From assembly GCF_005405905.1 (NCBI RefSeq), contig NZ_BJHU01000003.1:62001-126000 (forward strand): a DNA stretch of 64,000 nt, written 5' to 3'. Positions 54,883 through 62,792 of the stretch are shown here, in pieces (within the stretch, counting starts at the first letter, position 1; every line of letters starts with the position of its first letter). Below the pieces are notes generated by a model that saw only the letters and a list, made by a program, of their open reading frames with translations, was not told the origin of the DNA and did no database searches. Both the position numbers and the translations under genes were made by a program. Source of the stretch: Acidovorax sp. NB1 (GTDB lineage Bacteria > Pseudomonadota > Gammaproteobacteria > Burkholderiales > Burkholderiaceae_C).

Positions 54883-55110
54883 GCGGCTCTCTTTCGCCCT
54901 GCGTTGGACTGTGCTGGGCTTGAGGATTTCCGAGGACACCAACTCGAGCATGGGGTTGGTATCAATGCGGCAGTGGGCGACGACCCAGCGGTAGATGGCT
55001 TTCGCGCACTACAGCACGCGGCCCGCTTGGTCGGCGGTGCCCCTTACTTCAACCTGCTTGACGGCTTCCCTCAGGTCTCGGGCTTGAGGCTGGCCATGGG
55101 GCATGAACCA
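54883..55110 (-). pseudogene. Integrase core-binding fragment on the opposite strand, with an in-frame stop
   Basis: Minus-strand reading gives QARDLREAVKQVEVRGTADQ, AGRVL, a TAG stop, then CAKAIYRWVVAHCRIDTNPMLEL in the same frame. This is the SAM-like core-binding part of a P4-type integrase (compare the family pattern lRxxExRGxxETAxRvxxxxxxvFryAxxxGxxxxNP). It lies just outside the right direct repeat and in the opposite orientation to the N-terminal fragment. It is either part of a second decayed integrase or the same gene after rearrangement. The catalytic C-terminal domain is missing. Confidence 0.7.
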
Positions 55111-55272
55111 AGGGTGGGGAAGACGCCGTTTTCGACTGAGGGTTGTATGCTGCCCAGGGCTCCCAGCCTGCAGGCTAGTGTTCGATCCAGTTGCGGGCCA
55201 TGGCTTCGAGGGGGTCACTGTTTTGGTGGATGACCAGGGCCTTCTGCTCCTTGCGGACTTTTTTGTGCCCGG

Positions 55273-55452
55273 CTACCCCCTGCGCCGCTGCGCCGCGCGC
55301 AGCTCCTCCAGTGCCTCTTCCACAGCACGCCGGTACTCTGGCGTGAGCCCTTCGCTCTTGAGTTCCCGCTCGTGAAACGACACGCGGCGCGGGTTTTTGA
55401 TGAGGTCCTGGATCACGATGCCCTTGAGTTTCAGATAGACAGCCTGGTTCAT
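55273..55452 (-). CDS. Small hypothetical protein (59 residues)
   Basis: Reads MNQAVYLKLKGIVIQDLIKN, then PRRVSFHERELKSEGLTPEYRRAVEEALEELRAAQRRRG. It is predominantly helical and highly charged, with no signal, membrane segment or cysteine. The start at 55452 has GGAGACCCCC just before it, a plausible ribosome-binding site. It lies next to the integration relic and before a lipoprotein gene. I do not recognise the family. Coding is supported by the start context and protein-like composition only. Confidence 0.6.
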   Translation of the reverse strand: MNQAVYLKLKGIVIQDLIKNPRRVSFHERELKSEGLTPEYRRAVEEALEELRAAQRRRG

Positions 55453-55553
55453 GGGGGTCTCCTGCAGGTGCCAAGGACACGATGATCCACCCAAACGGGC
55501 GGGCAAGGCCATGGAATTGTTGCCCTTGCGCCACCCGTCCTATCCATGCAGGG

Positions 55554-56453
55554 TCACTGGGGCACGGGGTCGCTGCGCGACACCCGCTGGGCTGCCAGGG
55601 TGATGAAGTCCTGTTCGTAGGCACCGACCGAGGCCACGGCCCGCAGCCGCTGTGCGGGGGTCATGGTGGCGTGCACTGCCGCAAAACCGGCGCAGCCTTC
55701 TTCCACCAGCGCCTGGGCGTAGCGCTGGTAGGCCGCGTCCGGGGAGGTGTTGAGGCGGGCCAGGTAGCCGCGCACCAGCGTGCGGGCCTGGTCAGTGTTG
55801 CCGCGCTCCTGCGCCATCTGGCGCAGCACCTGGACCAGGTCCGTCTGGCGGCGCAGGCGTTCGGCGTAGGTGCGCTGCGGGTCGAAGGACGACTGGGCGA
55901 TGTAGCGGCGCAGCGCGGCCTTCTGGGGCTCCTGCAGGCTGCCGTAGAAGTCTTCGGTGCGCGATAGCAGTTGCTGATAGCGGTGCTCGCGCAGCTTGTC
56001 CGGGGTGGGGTCGAGCCACTCCTTTTTCCAGTCGGCATTGCTGTCAGCCTGCCTTTTTTGCAGGCTGCGGAGCTGGGCTTCGGACAGGTCCGAAGCCAGC
56101 CACACCAGCGACGGCTCGGCCCGGGCCAGCAGCTGATCGATCTGGGTGCGCAGGTCGGCGTAGGCGCGGCAGGCCTGCTCGGGGGACATGGGGGCGGGCA
56201 GCTGCTGGCGCAGCTTTTGCAGCAGCCCGGCGTGCTCGGGCAGCAGGGTGTCGCGGTGCCAGCGGTGCAGCTCGGCCAGCTCGTCACGCACCCGCTCGGC
56301 CTGCGGCTGCGACAGGTCCAGATACCGGTTCAGTTGCCAGGCCAGCAACTGCGGGGCCTGGCCGTAGGCCAGCTTCACGGTGCTGCAGCCTGCCAGGAGC
56401 AGGCCAGCCAGCACCAGGGCGACCACACCGATAGTGGTGCGAAGAGGAAACAT
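55554..56453 (-). CDS. DUF6279-like lipoprotein
   Basis: A 299-residue lipoprotein (FPLRTTIGVVALVLAGLLLAGC; lipobox LLAGC) of mostly helical structure. STVKLAYGQAPQLLAWQLNRYLDLSQPQAERVRDELAELHRWHR at the start of the mature part, and LLRxxxQLPAPMSPEQACRAYADLRTQIDQLL after it, are typical of the uncharacterised DUF6279 lipoproteins. It is Arg/Gln-rich and has no catalytic motif. Function unknown. The start at 56453 has AAGAGGAA upstream. Confidence 0.82.
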   Translation of the reverse strand: MFPLRTTIGVVALVLAGLLLAGCSTVKLAYGQAPQLLAWQLNRYLDLSQPQAERVRDELAELHRWHRDTLLPEHAGLLQKLRQQLPAPMSPEQACRAYADLRTQIDQLLARAEPSLVWLASDLSEAQLRSLQKRQADSNADWKKEWLDPTPDKLREHRYQQLLSRTEDFYGSLQEPQKAALRRYIAQSSFDPQRTYAERLRRQTDLVQVLRQMAQERGNTDQARTLVRGYLARLNTSPDAAYQRYAQALVEEGCAGFAAVHATMTPAQRLRAVASVGAYEQDFITLAAQRVSRSDPVPQ

Positions 56454-56619
56454 GGGCAGACCTCGCAAAGAAGGCCGCAGGATAGAACGGCGGCCCGGCA
56501 AGTGCCTGTGCGCGCCCGAATACCCAGTCAGGCATCTCTGAATTGCGACTGGACGCATCGCCCGGGTCAATGCCGGGGCACTGGCCAGTGCACCCGGCGG
56601 GGGGCTCGTACAGGGCGCT

Positions 56620-56835
56620 TCAGTTGTCCTGCCGCCGAATCAGCTGGCGGCCGCTGGCCGTGATGGCCAGATCTCCCCCAGGCCCCTTGGTGACAAACCC
56701 CCACTCCAGCAGGCGCCCGGAGACATGGTCCTTGAGCGCGTGGGGCAGGGTGATGATTTCGCCCATCTCCAGTTGCTTGAGGGTTGCAATCTCGTCCACG
56801 GTGGGGTCGAAATGCGGAGCGTGGTAAGTGGTCAT
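56620..56835 (-). CDS. Small hypothetical protein (71 residues)
   Basis: Reads MTTYHAPHFDPTVDEIATLK, then QLEMGEIITLPHALKDHVSGRLLEWGFVTKGPGGDLAITASGRQLIRRQDN. The second half looks like a winged-helix wing (LLEWGFVTK...LAITASGRQLI), as in DNA-binding small proteins, but there is no clear recognition helix. The start has GGAGAGCGACC upstream. Family not recognised. Confidence 0.65.
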   Translation of the reverse strand: MTTYHAPHFDPTVDEIATLKQLEMGEIITLPHALKDHVSGRLLEWGFVTKGPGGDLAITASGRQLIRRQDN

Positions 56836-56922
56836 GGTGGTCGCTCTCCAACAAAGTTGCTGAATGAAAGACAGACTTCCGCGCAGCCAGATTAGTTCAC
56901 CGCCCGGGTGGACGCAAGCGCG

Positions 56923-57867
56923 TCATCCCGCAACCGGAGCGCCCGCCGCCTCGGCCATCTGCTGCAGCCAGCGCGCAAACGTGGCCAGCACCGGGGGCTG
57001 GACCTGCGCGGGGCTGATGAGGTAATACGCCCGCTCACCACGCAACGGGCGGTTGCAGGCCACCACCAGCTCGCCGCTGGCAAGCTCGGCCTCGATGAGC
57101 AGCGGCGGGATCAGCGCCACGCCCATGCCGTGCGTGGCCGCCACGGCCAGCATGGAGAACAGCTCGTAGCGCGGGCCATCGAGCGCATGCGGCGCATCCA
57201 CCGCCATCGCATCGAACCACTGGCGCCAGCCGTAGGGGCGTGTGCTTTGCTGCAGCAGGGGCAGGTCGGCCAGCGCCTCGGCGGCCACCGGCTGGTGGGC
57301 GCGGCCCAGCCCCCGGGGCGCAGCAGATTCGAGCAGGCGGGGGCTGCACACGGGCACCACGTCTTCGTGCATCAGTAACTGCGCCTGCACGCCTGGCCAG
57401 TTGCTCACCTGCTCGGCCGTGCCCGCGTACAGCGCGGCGTCAAACGTGGTGTCGGCAAACAAAAAGGGCCGGGTCTGGGTGTCGATGTGCACCACGATGT
57501 CGGGGTGCGCCTGCGCCAGCTGCGGCAGGCGCGGGATGAGCCAGCGCGTGGCAAACGTGGGCACCGCCGCCAGCGTGATGGTGCCGCCCTCGCCCTGGTG
57601 GGCCATCACGTCGAGCGTGTCGCGCTCCAGCCCCTGCAGCCAGCGCGCCACCTGGCGGCCATAGTGCGCGCCCGCAGGCGTCAGCACCACCCCGTGGCGC
57701 GTGCGGCGGAACAGTGCCACGCCCAAAAATTCTTCCAGCGCCTGGATCTGGCGCGACACGGCGCTTTGGGTGAGCGACAGCTCCTGCGCGGCGCGGGTGT
57801 AGCTCTCGTGGCGGGCGGCGACTTCAAAACAGGCCAGGGCCTGGGTCGATGGAATGTTGCGGCGCAT
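56923..57867 (-). CDS. gcdR: LysR-family regulator, probable regulator of glutarate catabolism
   Basis: A 314-residue LysR protein. The N-terminal HTH is residues 8-66 (STQALACFEVAARHESYTRAAQELSLTQSAVSRQIQALEEFLGVALFRR), in the GcvA-like subgroup. The inducer-binding domain begins near residue 90 (GTITLAAVPTFATRWLIPRL). It diverges from gcdH with a 176-bp gap, as in the gcdR-gcdH-gcdG loci of other Proteobacteria, so it probably senses glutarate. The symbol is given by context. The start at 57867 (MRRNIPSTQ) is the first that matches the family. Confidence 0.85.
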   Translation of the reverse strand: MRRNIPSTQALACFEVAARHESYTRAAQELSLTQSAVSRQIQALEEFLGVALFRRTRHGVVLTPAGAHYGRQVARWLQGLERDTLDVMAHQGEGGTITLAAVPTFATRWLIPRLPQLAQAHPDIVVHIDTQTRPFLFADTTFDAALYAGTAEQVSNWPGVQAQLLMHEDVVPVCSPRLLESAAPRGLGRAHQPVAAEALADLPLLQQSTRPYGWRQWFDAMAVDAPHALDGPRYELFSMLAVAATHGMGVALIPPLLIEAELASGELVVACNRPLRGERAYYLISPAQVQPPVLATFARWLQQMAEAAGAPVAG

Positions 57868-57922
57868 GATGAAGAGGAACTTGTAAGGAGTCAGCCAGCC
57901 CTTAAAGCTGTCTGCGGCAAGT

Positions 57923-57940
57923 ATTCCATACATTCCATAA
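57923..57940. promoter_or_regulatory. Candidate LysR-type site between gcdR and gcdH
   Basis: The direct repeat ATTCCATA-C-ATTCCATAA also contains GTAT-TCC-ATAC. It lies between the divergent LysR and gcdH genes and is the only clear repeat in the gap. Confidence 0.4.
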
Positions 57941-58043
57941 ACGCATGTCTGGATGAAAAGAACTCGCTTGCGGGCCATAGCTCCCAGGCCTACGATGCGT
58001 TCCAGATTCGTTTTTTCTTCCCTTTCCTGACCTGGAGACACAC

Positions 58044-59240
58044 ATGGCCCACGCCGCTTTTCAATGGGATGACCCGTTCCTTCTGAGCCAGCAACTGACG
58101 GACGACGAGCGCGCCATCCGCGACGCGGCAGCCGTGTATTGCCAGGACAAGCTGGCCCCCCGCGTGCTGGATGCCTTCCGCCACGAAAAGATGGACGTGA
58201 GCATCTTCCGCGAGATGGGCGAAGTGGGTCTCCTGGGCCCCACCATCCCCGAGCAGTACGGCGGCCCCGGCCTGTCGTACGTGGCCTATGGCCTGATCGC
58301 CCGCGAGGTGGAGCGCGTGGATTCGGGCTACCGCTCGATGGCCAGCGTGCAGTCGTCGCTGGTGATGGTGCCCATTTATGAATTCGGCAGCGAAGCCCAG
58401 CGCCAGAAGTACCTGCCCAAGCTGGCCAGCGGCGAGTGGATTGGCTGCTTTGGCCTGACCGAGCCCGACCACGGCTCCGACCCCGGCAGCATGGCCACGC
58501 GCGCCTACAAGGTCGATGGCGGCTACAAGCTCAAGGGCAGCAAGATGTGGATCACCAACAGCCCCGTGGCCGACGTGTTCGTGGTCTGGGCCAAGGAAGT
58601 GTCCGAAGGCGGCGCTGTGGGCCCCATCCGCGGCTTTGTGCTGGAAAAGGGCTGGAAGGGTCTGACGGCCCCCGCCATCCACGGCAAGGTGGGCCTGCGC
58701 GCCTCCATCACAGGCGAGATCGTGATGGACGATGTGTTCGTGCCCGAAGAAAACGCGTTCCCTGAAGTGCAGGGCCTCAAAGGACCCTTCACCTGCCTGA
58801 ACAGCGCGCGCTACGGCATCGCCTGGGGCGCCCTGGGCGCGGCCGAATTCTGCTGGCACACGGCCCGTCAGTACACGCTGGACCGCAAGCAGTTTGGCCG
58901 CCCCCTGGCCGCCAACCAGCTCATCCAGAAGAAGCTGGCCGACATGCAGACCGAGATCGCCATCGGCCTGCAGGCCTGCCTGCAGTTCGGCCGCATGAAG
59001 GACGCGGGCACGGCCAGCGTGGAAGGCACCTCCATCATCAAGCGCAACAGCTGCGGCAAGGCGCTGGACATTGCCCGCCTGGCACGCGACATGATGGGCG
59101 GCAACGGCATCAGCGACGAGTTCGGCGTGGCGCGCCACCTGGTGAACCTAGAAGTGGTGAACACCTATGAAGGCACGCACGACGTGCACGCGCTGATCCT
59201 GGGCCGGGCACAGACCGGGATCGCCGCGTTCGCCAACTGA
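58044..59240 (+). CDS. gcdH: Glutaryl-CoA dehydrogenase
   Basis: A 398-residue acyl-CoA dehydrogenase that oxidises and decarboxylates glutaryl-CoA to crotonyl-CoA in lysine/glutarate degradation. The FAD and substrate motifs are [17 protein letters not shown] and [16 protein letters not shown], and the catalytic base is Glu376 in [32 protein letters not shown] is also typical of the glutaryl-CoA branch. It has GGAG upstream and is followed by a large inverted repeat and the CoA-transferase gene. Confidence 0.94.
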   Translation: MAHAAFQWDDPFLLSQQLTDDERAIRDAAAVYCQDKLAPRVLDAFRHEKMDVSIFREMGEVGLLGPTIPEQYGGPGLSYVAYGLIAREVERVDSGYRSMASVQSSLVMVPIYEFGSEAQRQKYLPKLASGEWIGCFGLTEPDHGSDPGSMATRAYKVDGGYKLKGSKMWITNSPVADVFVVWAKEVSEGGAVGPIRGFVLEKGWKGLTAPAIHGKVGLRASITGEIVMDDVFVPEENAFPEVQGLKGPFTCLNSARYGIAWGALGAAEFCWHTARQYTLDRKQFGRPLAANQLIQKKLADMQTEIAIGLQACLQFGRMKDAGTASVEGTSIIKRNSCGKALDIARLARDMMGGNGISDEFGVARHLVNLEVVNTYEGTHDVHALILGRAQTGIAAFAN

Positions 59241-59288
59241 AGCAAAGAAGACCTTCTGGCCGCTGCACGCTGCACGCTGCGGCGGTGA

Positions 59289-59400
59289 GAACTCCCCTCT
59301 CCCCTCGCGGGAGAGGGGCCGGGGGAGAGGGGGCAGCGGCGCAAGCGGTGTGCCTGATCGCCCCCTCTCCCCCACCCTCTCCCGCGAGGGGAGAGGGAGT
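59289..59400. repeat. 112-bp inverted repeat between gcdH and the CoA-transferase gene
   Basis: The left arm CTCCCCTCTCCCCTCGCGGG and the right arm CCGCGAGGGGAGAGGGAGTT are near-perfect inverses, with GGGGGAGAGGGGGC/GCCCCCTCTCCCC inside, around a 25-30 nt loop. It is a GC-rich, REP-like hairpin of a kind common in proteobacterial intergenic DNA. It lies in the middle of what is otherwise one transcription unit. Confidence 0.88.
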
Positions 59401-59463
59401 TGAACAGGGCACACCCCGCAACTTCCAAGCTTTTTAGGCCGTTTCCGCGCTCTGGACATGCCT

Positions 59464-59487
59464 TAAAAGCTATCAATTTAATAGTAC
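59464..59487. repeat. AGCTAT-family repeat in front of the CoA-transferase start
   Basis: AAAAGCTATCAATTTAATAG matches the AT-rich end of the repeat, ending 2 bp before ATG 59490 (TAGTACCC then ATG). It is a third case, after dxs and the Nudix gene, of the repeat forming the immediate upstream region of a start codon. Confidence 0.7.
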
Positions 59488-59489
59488 CC

Positions 59490-60764
59490 ATGACCACATC
59501 CCACTCCAACGCTGGCGCCCTCGCAGGCATCAAGGTCCTCGACCTCTCCCGCGTGCTCGCGGGCCCCTGGTGCACGCAGGTGCTGGCCGACCTGGGGGCG
59601 GATGTGGTGAAGGTAGAACGCCCCGGCGTGGGCGACGACACGCGCCAGTGGGGCCCGCCCTTTTTGAAGGACGCCGAGGGCAACGACACCAACCAGGCCA
59701 GCTACTACACCGCTTGCAACCGCAACAAGCGCTCGGTCACCATCGACATGGCCTCGCCCGAGGGCCAGGCGCTCATCAGGCAGATGGTGCTGGAGGCCGA
59801 CATCGTGGTCGAGAACTTCAAGGTCGGCGGCCTGAAGCAGTACGGCCTGGACCATGAGAGTCTGCGGGCACTCAACCCGCGCCTCATCTACTGCTCGGTC
59901 ACCGGTTTCGGGCAGGACGGCCCCTATGCCGAGCGCGCGGGCTACGACCTGATGGTGCAGGCCATGACGGGCCTGATGAGCATCACCGGCCAGGCCGACA
60001 CCGAACCCGGCGGCGGCCCCATGCGCGTGGGCGTGGCCGTGATCGACCTGTTCACCGGCCTGTACGCCAGCAACGCCATCCTGGCCGCGCTGCACGTGCG
60101 CGACAACGCCGTTAACGGCACGGGCCAGGGCCAGCACATCGACATGGCGCTGCTCGACGTGGGCATGGCCGTGCTGGCCAACCAGGCATCGGGGTTTCTC
60201 GCCACGGGCAAGGCGCCCGGGCGCATGGGCAACAGCCACCCGAGCCTGGCGCCCTACCAGGACTTCGCGACCGCCGACGGCAACATGCTGCTGGCCATCG
60301 GCAACGACGGGCAGTTCCAGCGCTTTTGCGCCGCGGCCGGCCAGCCCCAGTGGGCCACCGACCCCCGCTATGCCACCAACACGCTGCGCGTGAAGCACCG
60401 CACCGACCTGATCCCCGCCATGGAAGCCGTGACCCGCACGCGCACCACGGCCGACTGGATCACCCTGCTGGAAGACAAGGCCGTGCCCTGCGGCCCGATC
60501 AACACCATTGCCCAGGCGTTCGATGACGCGCAGGTGAAGGCGCGCGGCCTGGCCGTGACGCTTCCGCGCTGGAAGGACGGCAAGGCCGCCACGGACAGCG
60601 TGCAGCACATCACCGGCGTGGCCAGCCCTCTGCGCCTGTCGGCCACGCCGCCGGTGCTGCGCAATGCGCCGCCGGCGCTGGGACAGCACACGGATGAAGT
60701 GCTCGCCGAGATGGGGCTGGATGCGGCGCGCATTGCGGCGCTGCGGGCGCAGGGCGTGGTGTAG
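59490..60764 (+). CDS. gcdG: CaiB/BaiF-family CoA-transferase, probable succinyl-CoA:glutarate CoA-transferase
   Basis: A 424-residue family III CoA-transferase. Motifs are LAGIKVLDLSRVLAGPWCTQVLADLGADVVKVE, NRNKRSVTIDMASPEGQALI, LIYCSVTGFGQDGPYAERAGYDLMVQAMTGLMSITG and VAVIDLFTGLYASNAILAAL. By position after gcdH and gcdR it is expected to activate glutarate to glutaryl-CoA from succinyl-CoA, feeding GcdH; that substrate is inferred from context. The start at 59490 is behind an AGCTAT repeat with no Shine-Dalgarno. A terminator follows at 60794. Confidence 0.88.
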   Translation: MTTSHSNAGALAGIKVLDLSRVLAGPWCTQVLADLGADVVKVERPGVGDDTRQWGPPFLKDAEGNDTNQASYYTACNRNKRSVTIDMASPEGQALIRQMVLEADIVVENFKVGGLKQYGLDHESLRALNPRLIYCSVTGFGQDGPYAERAGYDLMVQAMTGLMSITGQADTEPGGGPMRVGVAVIDLFTGLYASNAILAALHVRDNAVNGTGQGQHIDMALLDVGMAVLANQASGFLATGKAPGRMGNSHPSLAPYQDFATADGNMLLAIGNDGQFQRFCAAAGQPQWATDPRYATNTLRVKHRTDLIPAMEAVTRTRTTADWITLLEDKAVPCGPINTIAQAFDDAQVKARGLAVTLPRWKDGKAATDSVQHITGVASPLRLSATPPVLRNAPPALGQHTDEVLAEMGLDAARIAALRAQGVV

Positions 60765-60793
60765 CCGCGCGCAAAGCCACTCGACGCACATCA

Positions 60794-60835
60794 AACAATG
60801 CCCCGCACCGACAGGATGCGGGGCATTGTTCTTTC
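60794..60835 (+). terminator. Rho-independent terminator after the glutarate operon
   Basis: AACAATGCCCCGCA (60794-60807) and TGCGGGGCATTGTT (60817-60830) form a perfect 14-bp stem with a 9-nt loop, followed by CTTTC. It stands between the convergent CoA-transferase and ankyrin genes and could serve both. Confidence 0.85.
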
Positions 60836-60840
60836 TGGGC

Positions 60841-62478
60841 CTAAGGTGCTGAATGCCCCGGCAAAGCGGCCGACGCCAGCAGGCAGTCCGTTACCTCGTC
60901 CGAGAAGCGCATCCACCGGCCGTCCAGCCACAGCGCGTCCGATCCGTTCGGATCGGGTGCAGCAGGCGGCACGCCGTGATCCAGCAGTGCCTGGGCACAG
61001 CCCGCCCAGTCACCACCGTCTTCGGGCGTGTTGATGGAACCCCAGGCAAGCGCGCCACAGGCGTTGTCCTCAAAACCATGCCGTGCCTGCCAGCGCGCGC
61101 CGTGCTCCAGCAAGAAGCGGGTGAGCACTGCATCGCCCCGGAAGATGGCGTGGTGCAGCGCCGTGCCGTCCCAGTCGCCGCCCGGCGTGTCGATGGGCCA
61201 GCCCAGGCGCACCATCAGCCGCACGGCATCGCCGCAGTCCGGCTGCGCGGCCAGCTCGGGCAGCAGGCGCTGCAGGGTGGGCGTCAGCCGCTGCACCAGG
61301 CCCGGCTGGGCGGCCAGCAAAACATGCGCCTGCGCTTCGTCGCCCTGCGCACAGGCCGCGACAAAAGCTTCGCCGGGGGGGATGTCGCCCACACCCTGCA
61401 CACCGCGCAGAAAGGCTGCAACCTCCGGCAGGCCGTAGCGCAACGCCTGGATGTGCGCGGGGGTGCCCTCGGCAGTGCCCACCGCAGCATCGGCCCCCGC
61501 TGCCACCAGCGCCTGCACATGGGCCTGCGACCTGCGGCGGCGCAGCGCCCACAGCAGCGGCGCGGCGCCGGGGGCGCTGCCACCCAGGGGTTCGTTGGGG
61601 TCTGCGCCATGGGCCAGCAGCAGTTGCAGTGCGGGCAGGTCGTCCATGTCGAGCACGTGGTGCAGGGCGTTGGTGCCAGACACCCGTGCACCCGCCTCCA
61701 GCAGCAGGCGCGTGCACTCCAGGCTGCCCAGCGCGTGGTACAGCGACTCGCCATCGTTGGGGTTGGCCCCCGCCGCCAGCAGCAGGCGGGTGATGCCCGC
61801 ATGGTGGTTAGCACCCACCGCGCCGTACAGGGCTGAGAGCGGGTGCGAAGTATCCGGAGCCTGCAGCGATGCAGGGGGCCAGCGGCTGCCCACGCGCTGA
61901 TTGGCATCTGCGCCCGCACGCAGCAGCAGGTCGGCGCAGGCCAACAACCCGTCGGCAAACGCGGGCAGCCGCGCCAGGCTGGAATGGGTGACGGCGATCA
62001 GCGGCGGCAGCTGCAGTGGCCCGCCGGGCTGGTGCACCCAGGCAGGGTCGCGCGCCACCTGGTCGCGCAGCCGGGCCACATCGCCCACGGCGCAGGCCAG
62101 CCAGATGTCCTGCTCTGCCTGCGGCATGGCGCCCTCGGCCCACAGCTGCTCGGCCAACGCAGGCCGCGCGGTGTGGTTGCCACCGGCAATGTCGCCCGCA
62201 TACACCAGCCGCAGCCACAGTTGCGTGGCGCGCGCGGGGTCATCCACCAGTGCGCGGCGGGCCAGCACAAGCGCCTGGAACTGCGGCCACGAGGCAAAGC
62301 CATGCTCGCGCGCCAGGCACCACTGCGCATGGTGCAGGCGCAGATCGGTGCCTGCGGGCAAGGCCAGCGGCTGCAGGCGCGCCAGTGCGGCGGCATCGCC
62401 TGCGCGGGCCTCGGCCAGCAGGGTTTTGGCTTGTTTCTTGAGGTGGCCCAGATCGGGCCGGGGGGGAAGACGTTTCAC
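60841..62478 (-). CDS. Ankyrin-repeat protein
   Basis: A 545-residue soluble protein. The N-terminus ([38 protein letters not shown]) is a helical cap found in a group of bacterial ankyrin proteins, followed by a [20 protein letters not shown] helix. Ankyrin repeats then run from about 150 to 530: [77 protein letters not shown] and [12 protein letters not shown]. There is no signal or catalytic domain; a protein-binding role is likely. The start is GTG at 62478 with GGAGG 5 bp upstream. The gap 62479-62792 shows no gene; TTGTAC (62647) and CACAAT (62671) may be a weak promoter for the chemoreceptor. Confidence 0.88.
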   Translation of the reverse strand: MKRLPPRPDLGHLKKQAKTLLAEARAGDAAALARLQPLALPAGTDLRLHHAQWCLAREHGFASWPQFQALVLARRALVDDPARATQLWLRLVYAGDIAGGNHTARPALAEQLWAEGAMPQAEQDIWLACAVGDVARLRDQVARDPAWVHQPGGPLQLPPLIAVTHSSLARLPAFADGLLACADLLLRAGADANQRVGSRWPPASLQAPDTSHPLSALYGAVGANHHAGITRLLLAAGANPNDGESLYHALGSLECTRLLLEAGARVSGTNALHHVLDMDDLPALQLLLAHGADPNEPLGGSAPGAAPLLWALRRRRSQAHVQALVAAGADAAVGTAEGTPAHIQALRYGLPEVAAFLRGVQGVGDIPPGEAFVAACAQGDEAQAHVLLAAQPGLVQRLTPTLQRLLPELAAQPDCGDAVRLMVRLGWPIDTPGGDWDGTALHHAIFRGDAVLTRFLLEHGARWQARHGFEDNACGALAWGSINTPEDGGDWAGCAQALLDHGVPPAAPDPNGSDALWLDGRWMRFSDEVTDCLLASAALPGHSAP

Positions 62479-62792
62479 GAGAACCTCCGTGCATCGAACA
62501 CCGACGGCCTGCAGTTCCGGCAGCACAAAGGAAGAAAAGGTCAACAACGCATGGTGTTGGCAAGTGGGTTGCACCCTGTCCGCAGGCCCGGGCGCGGCTT
62601 GCTTCCGCGCAGGGCGGCATCTTACCCGCGCGCTTCAGCAAAATGCTTGTACAAAAAATTACAAACAGCCCACAATGCGTCAGAACCTGCTTTAAAAACC
62701 CATATCGCGCTACATGCATGGCATGTGTGGTGCGTATCTGCAGTCTTCTTCGCTCCCCCACGCTGGTTGCCACAAAAACCAAGGAGTCCGCC

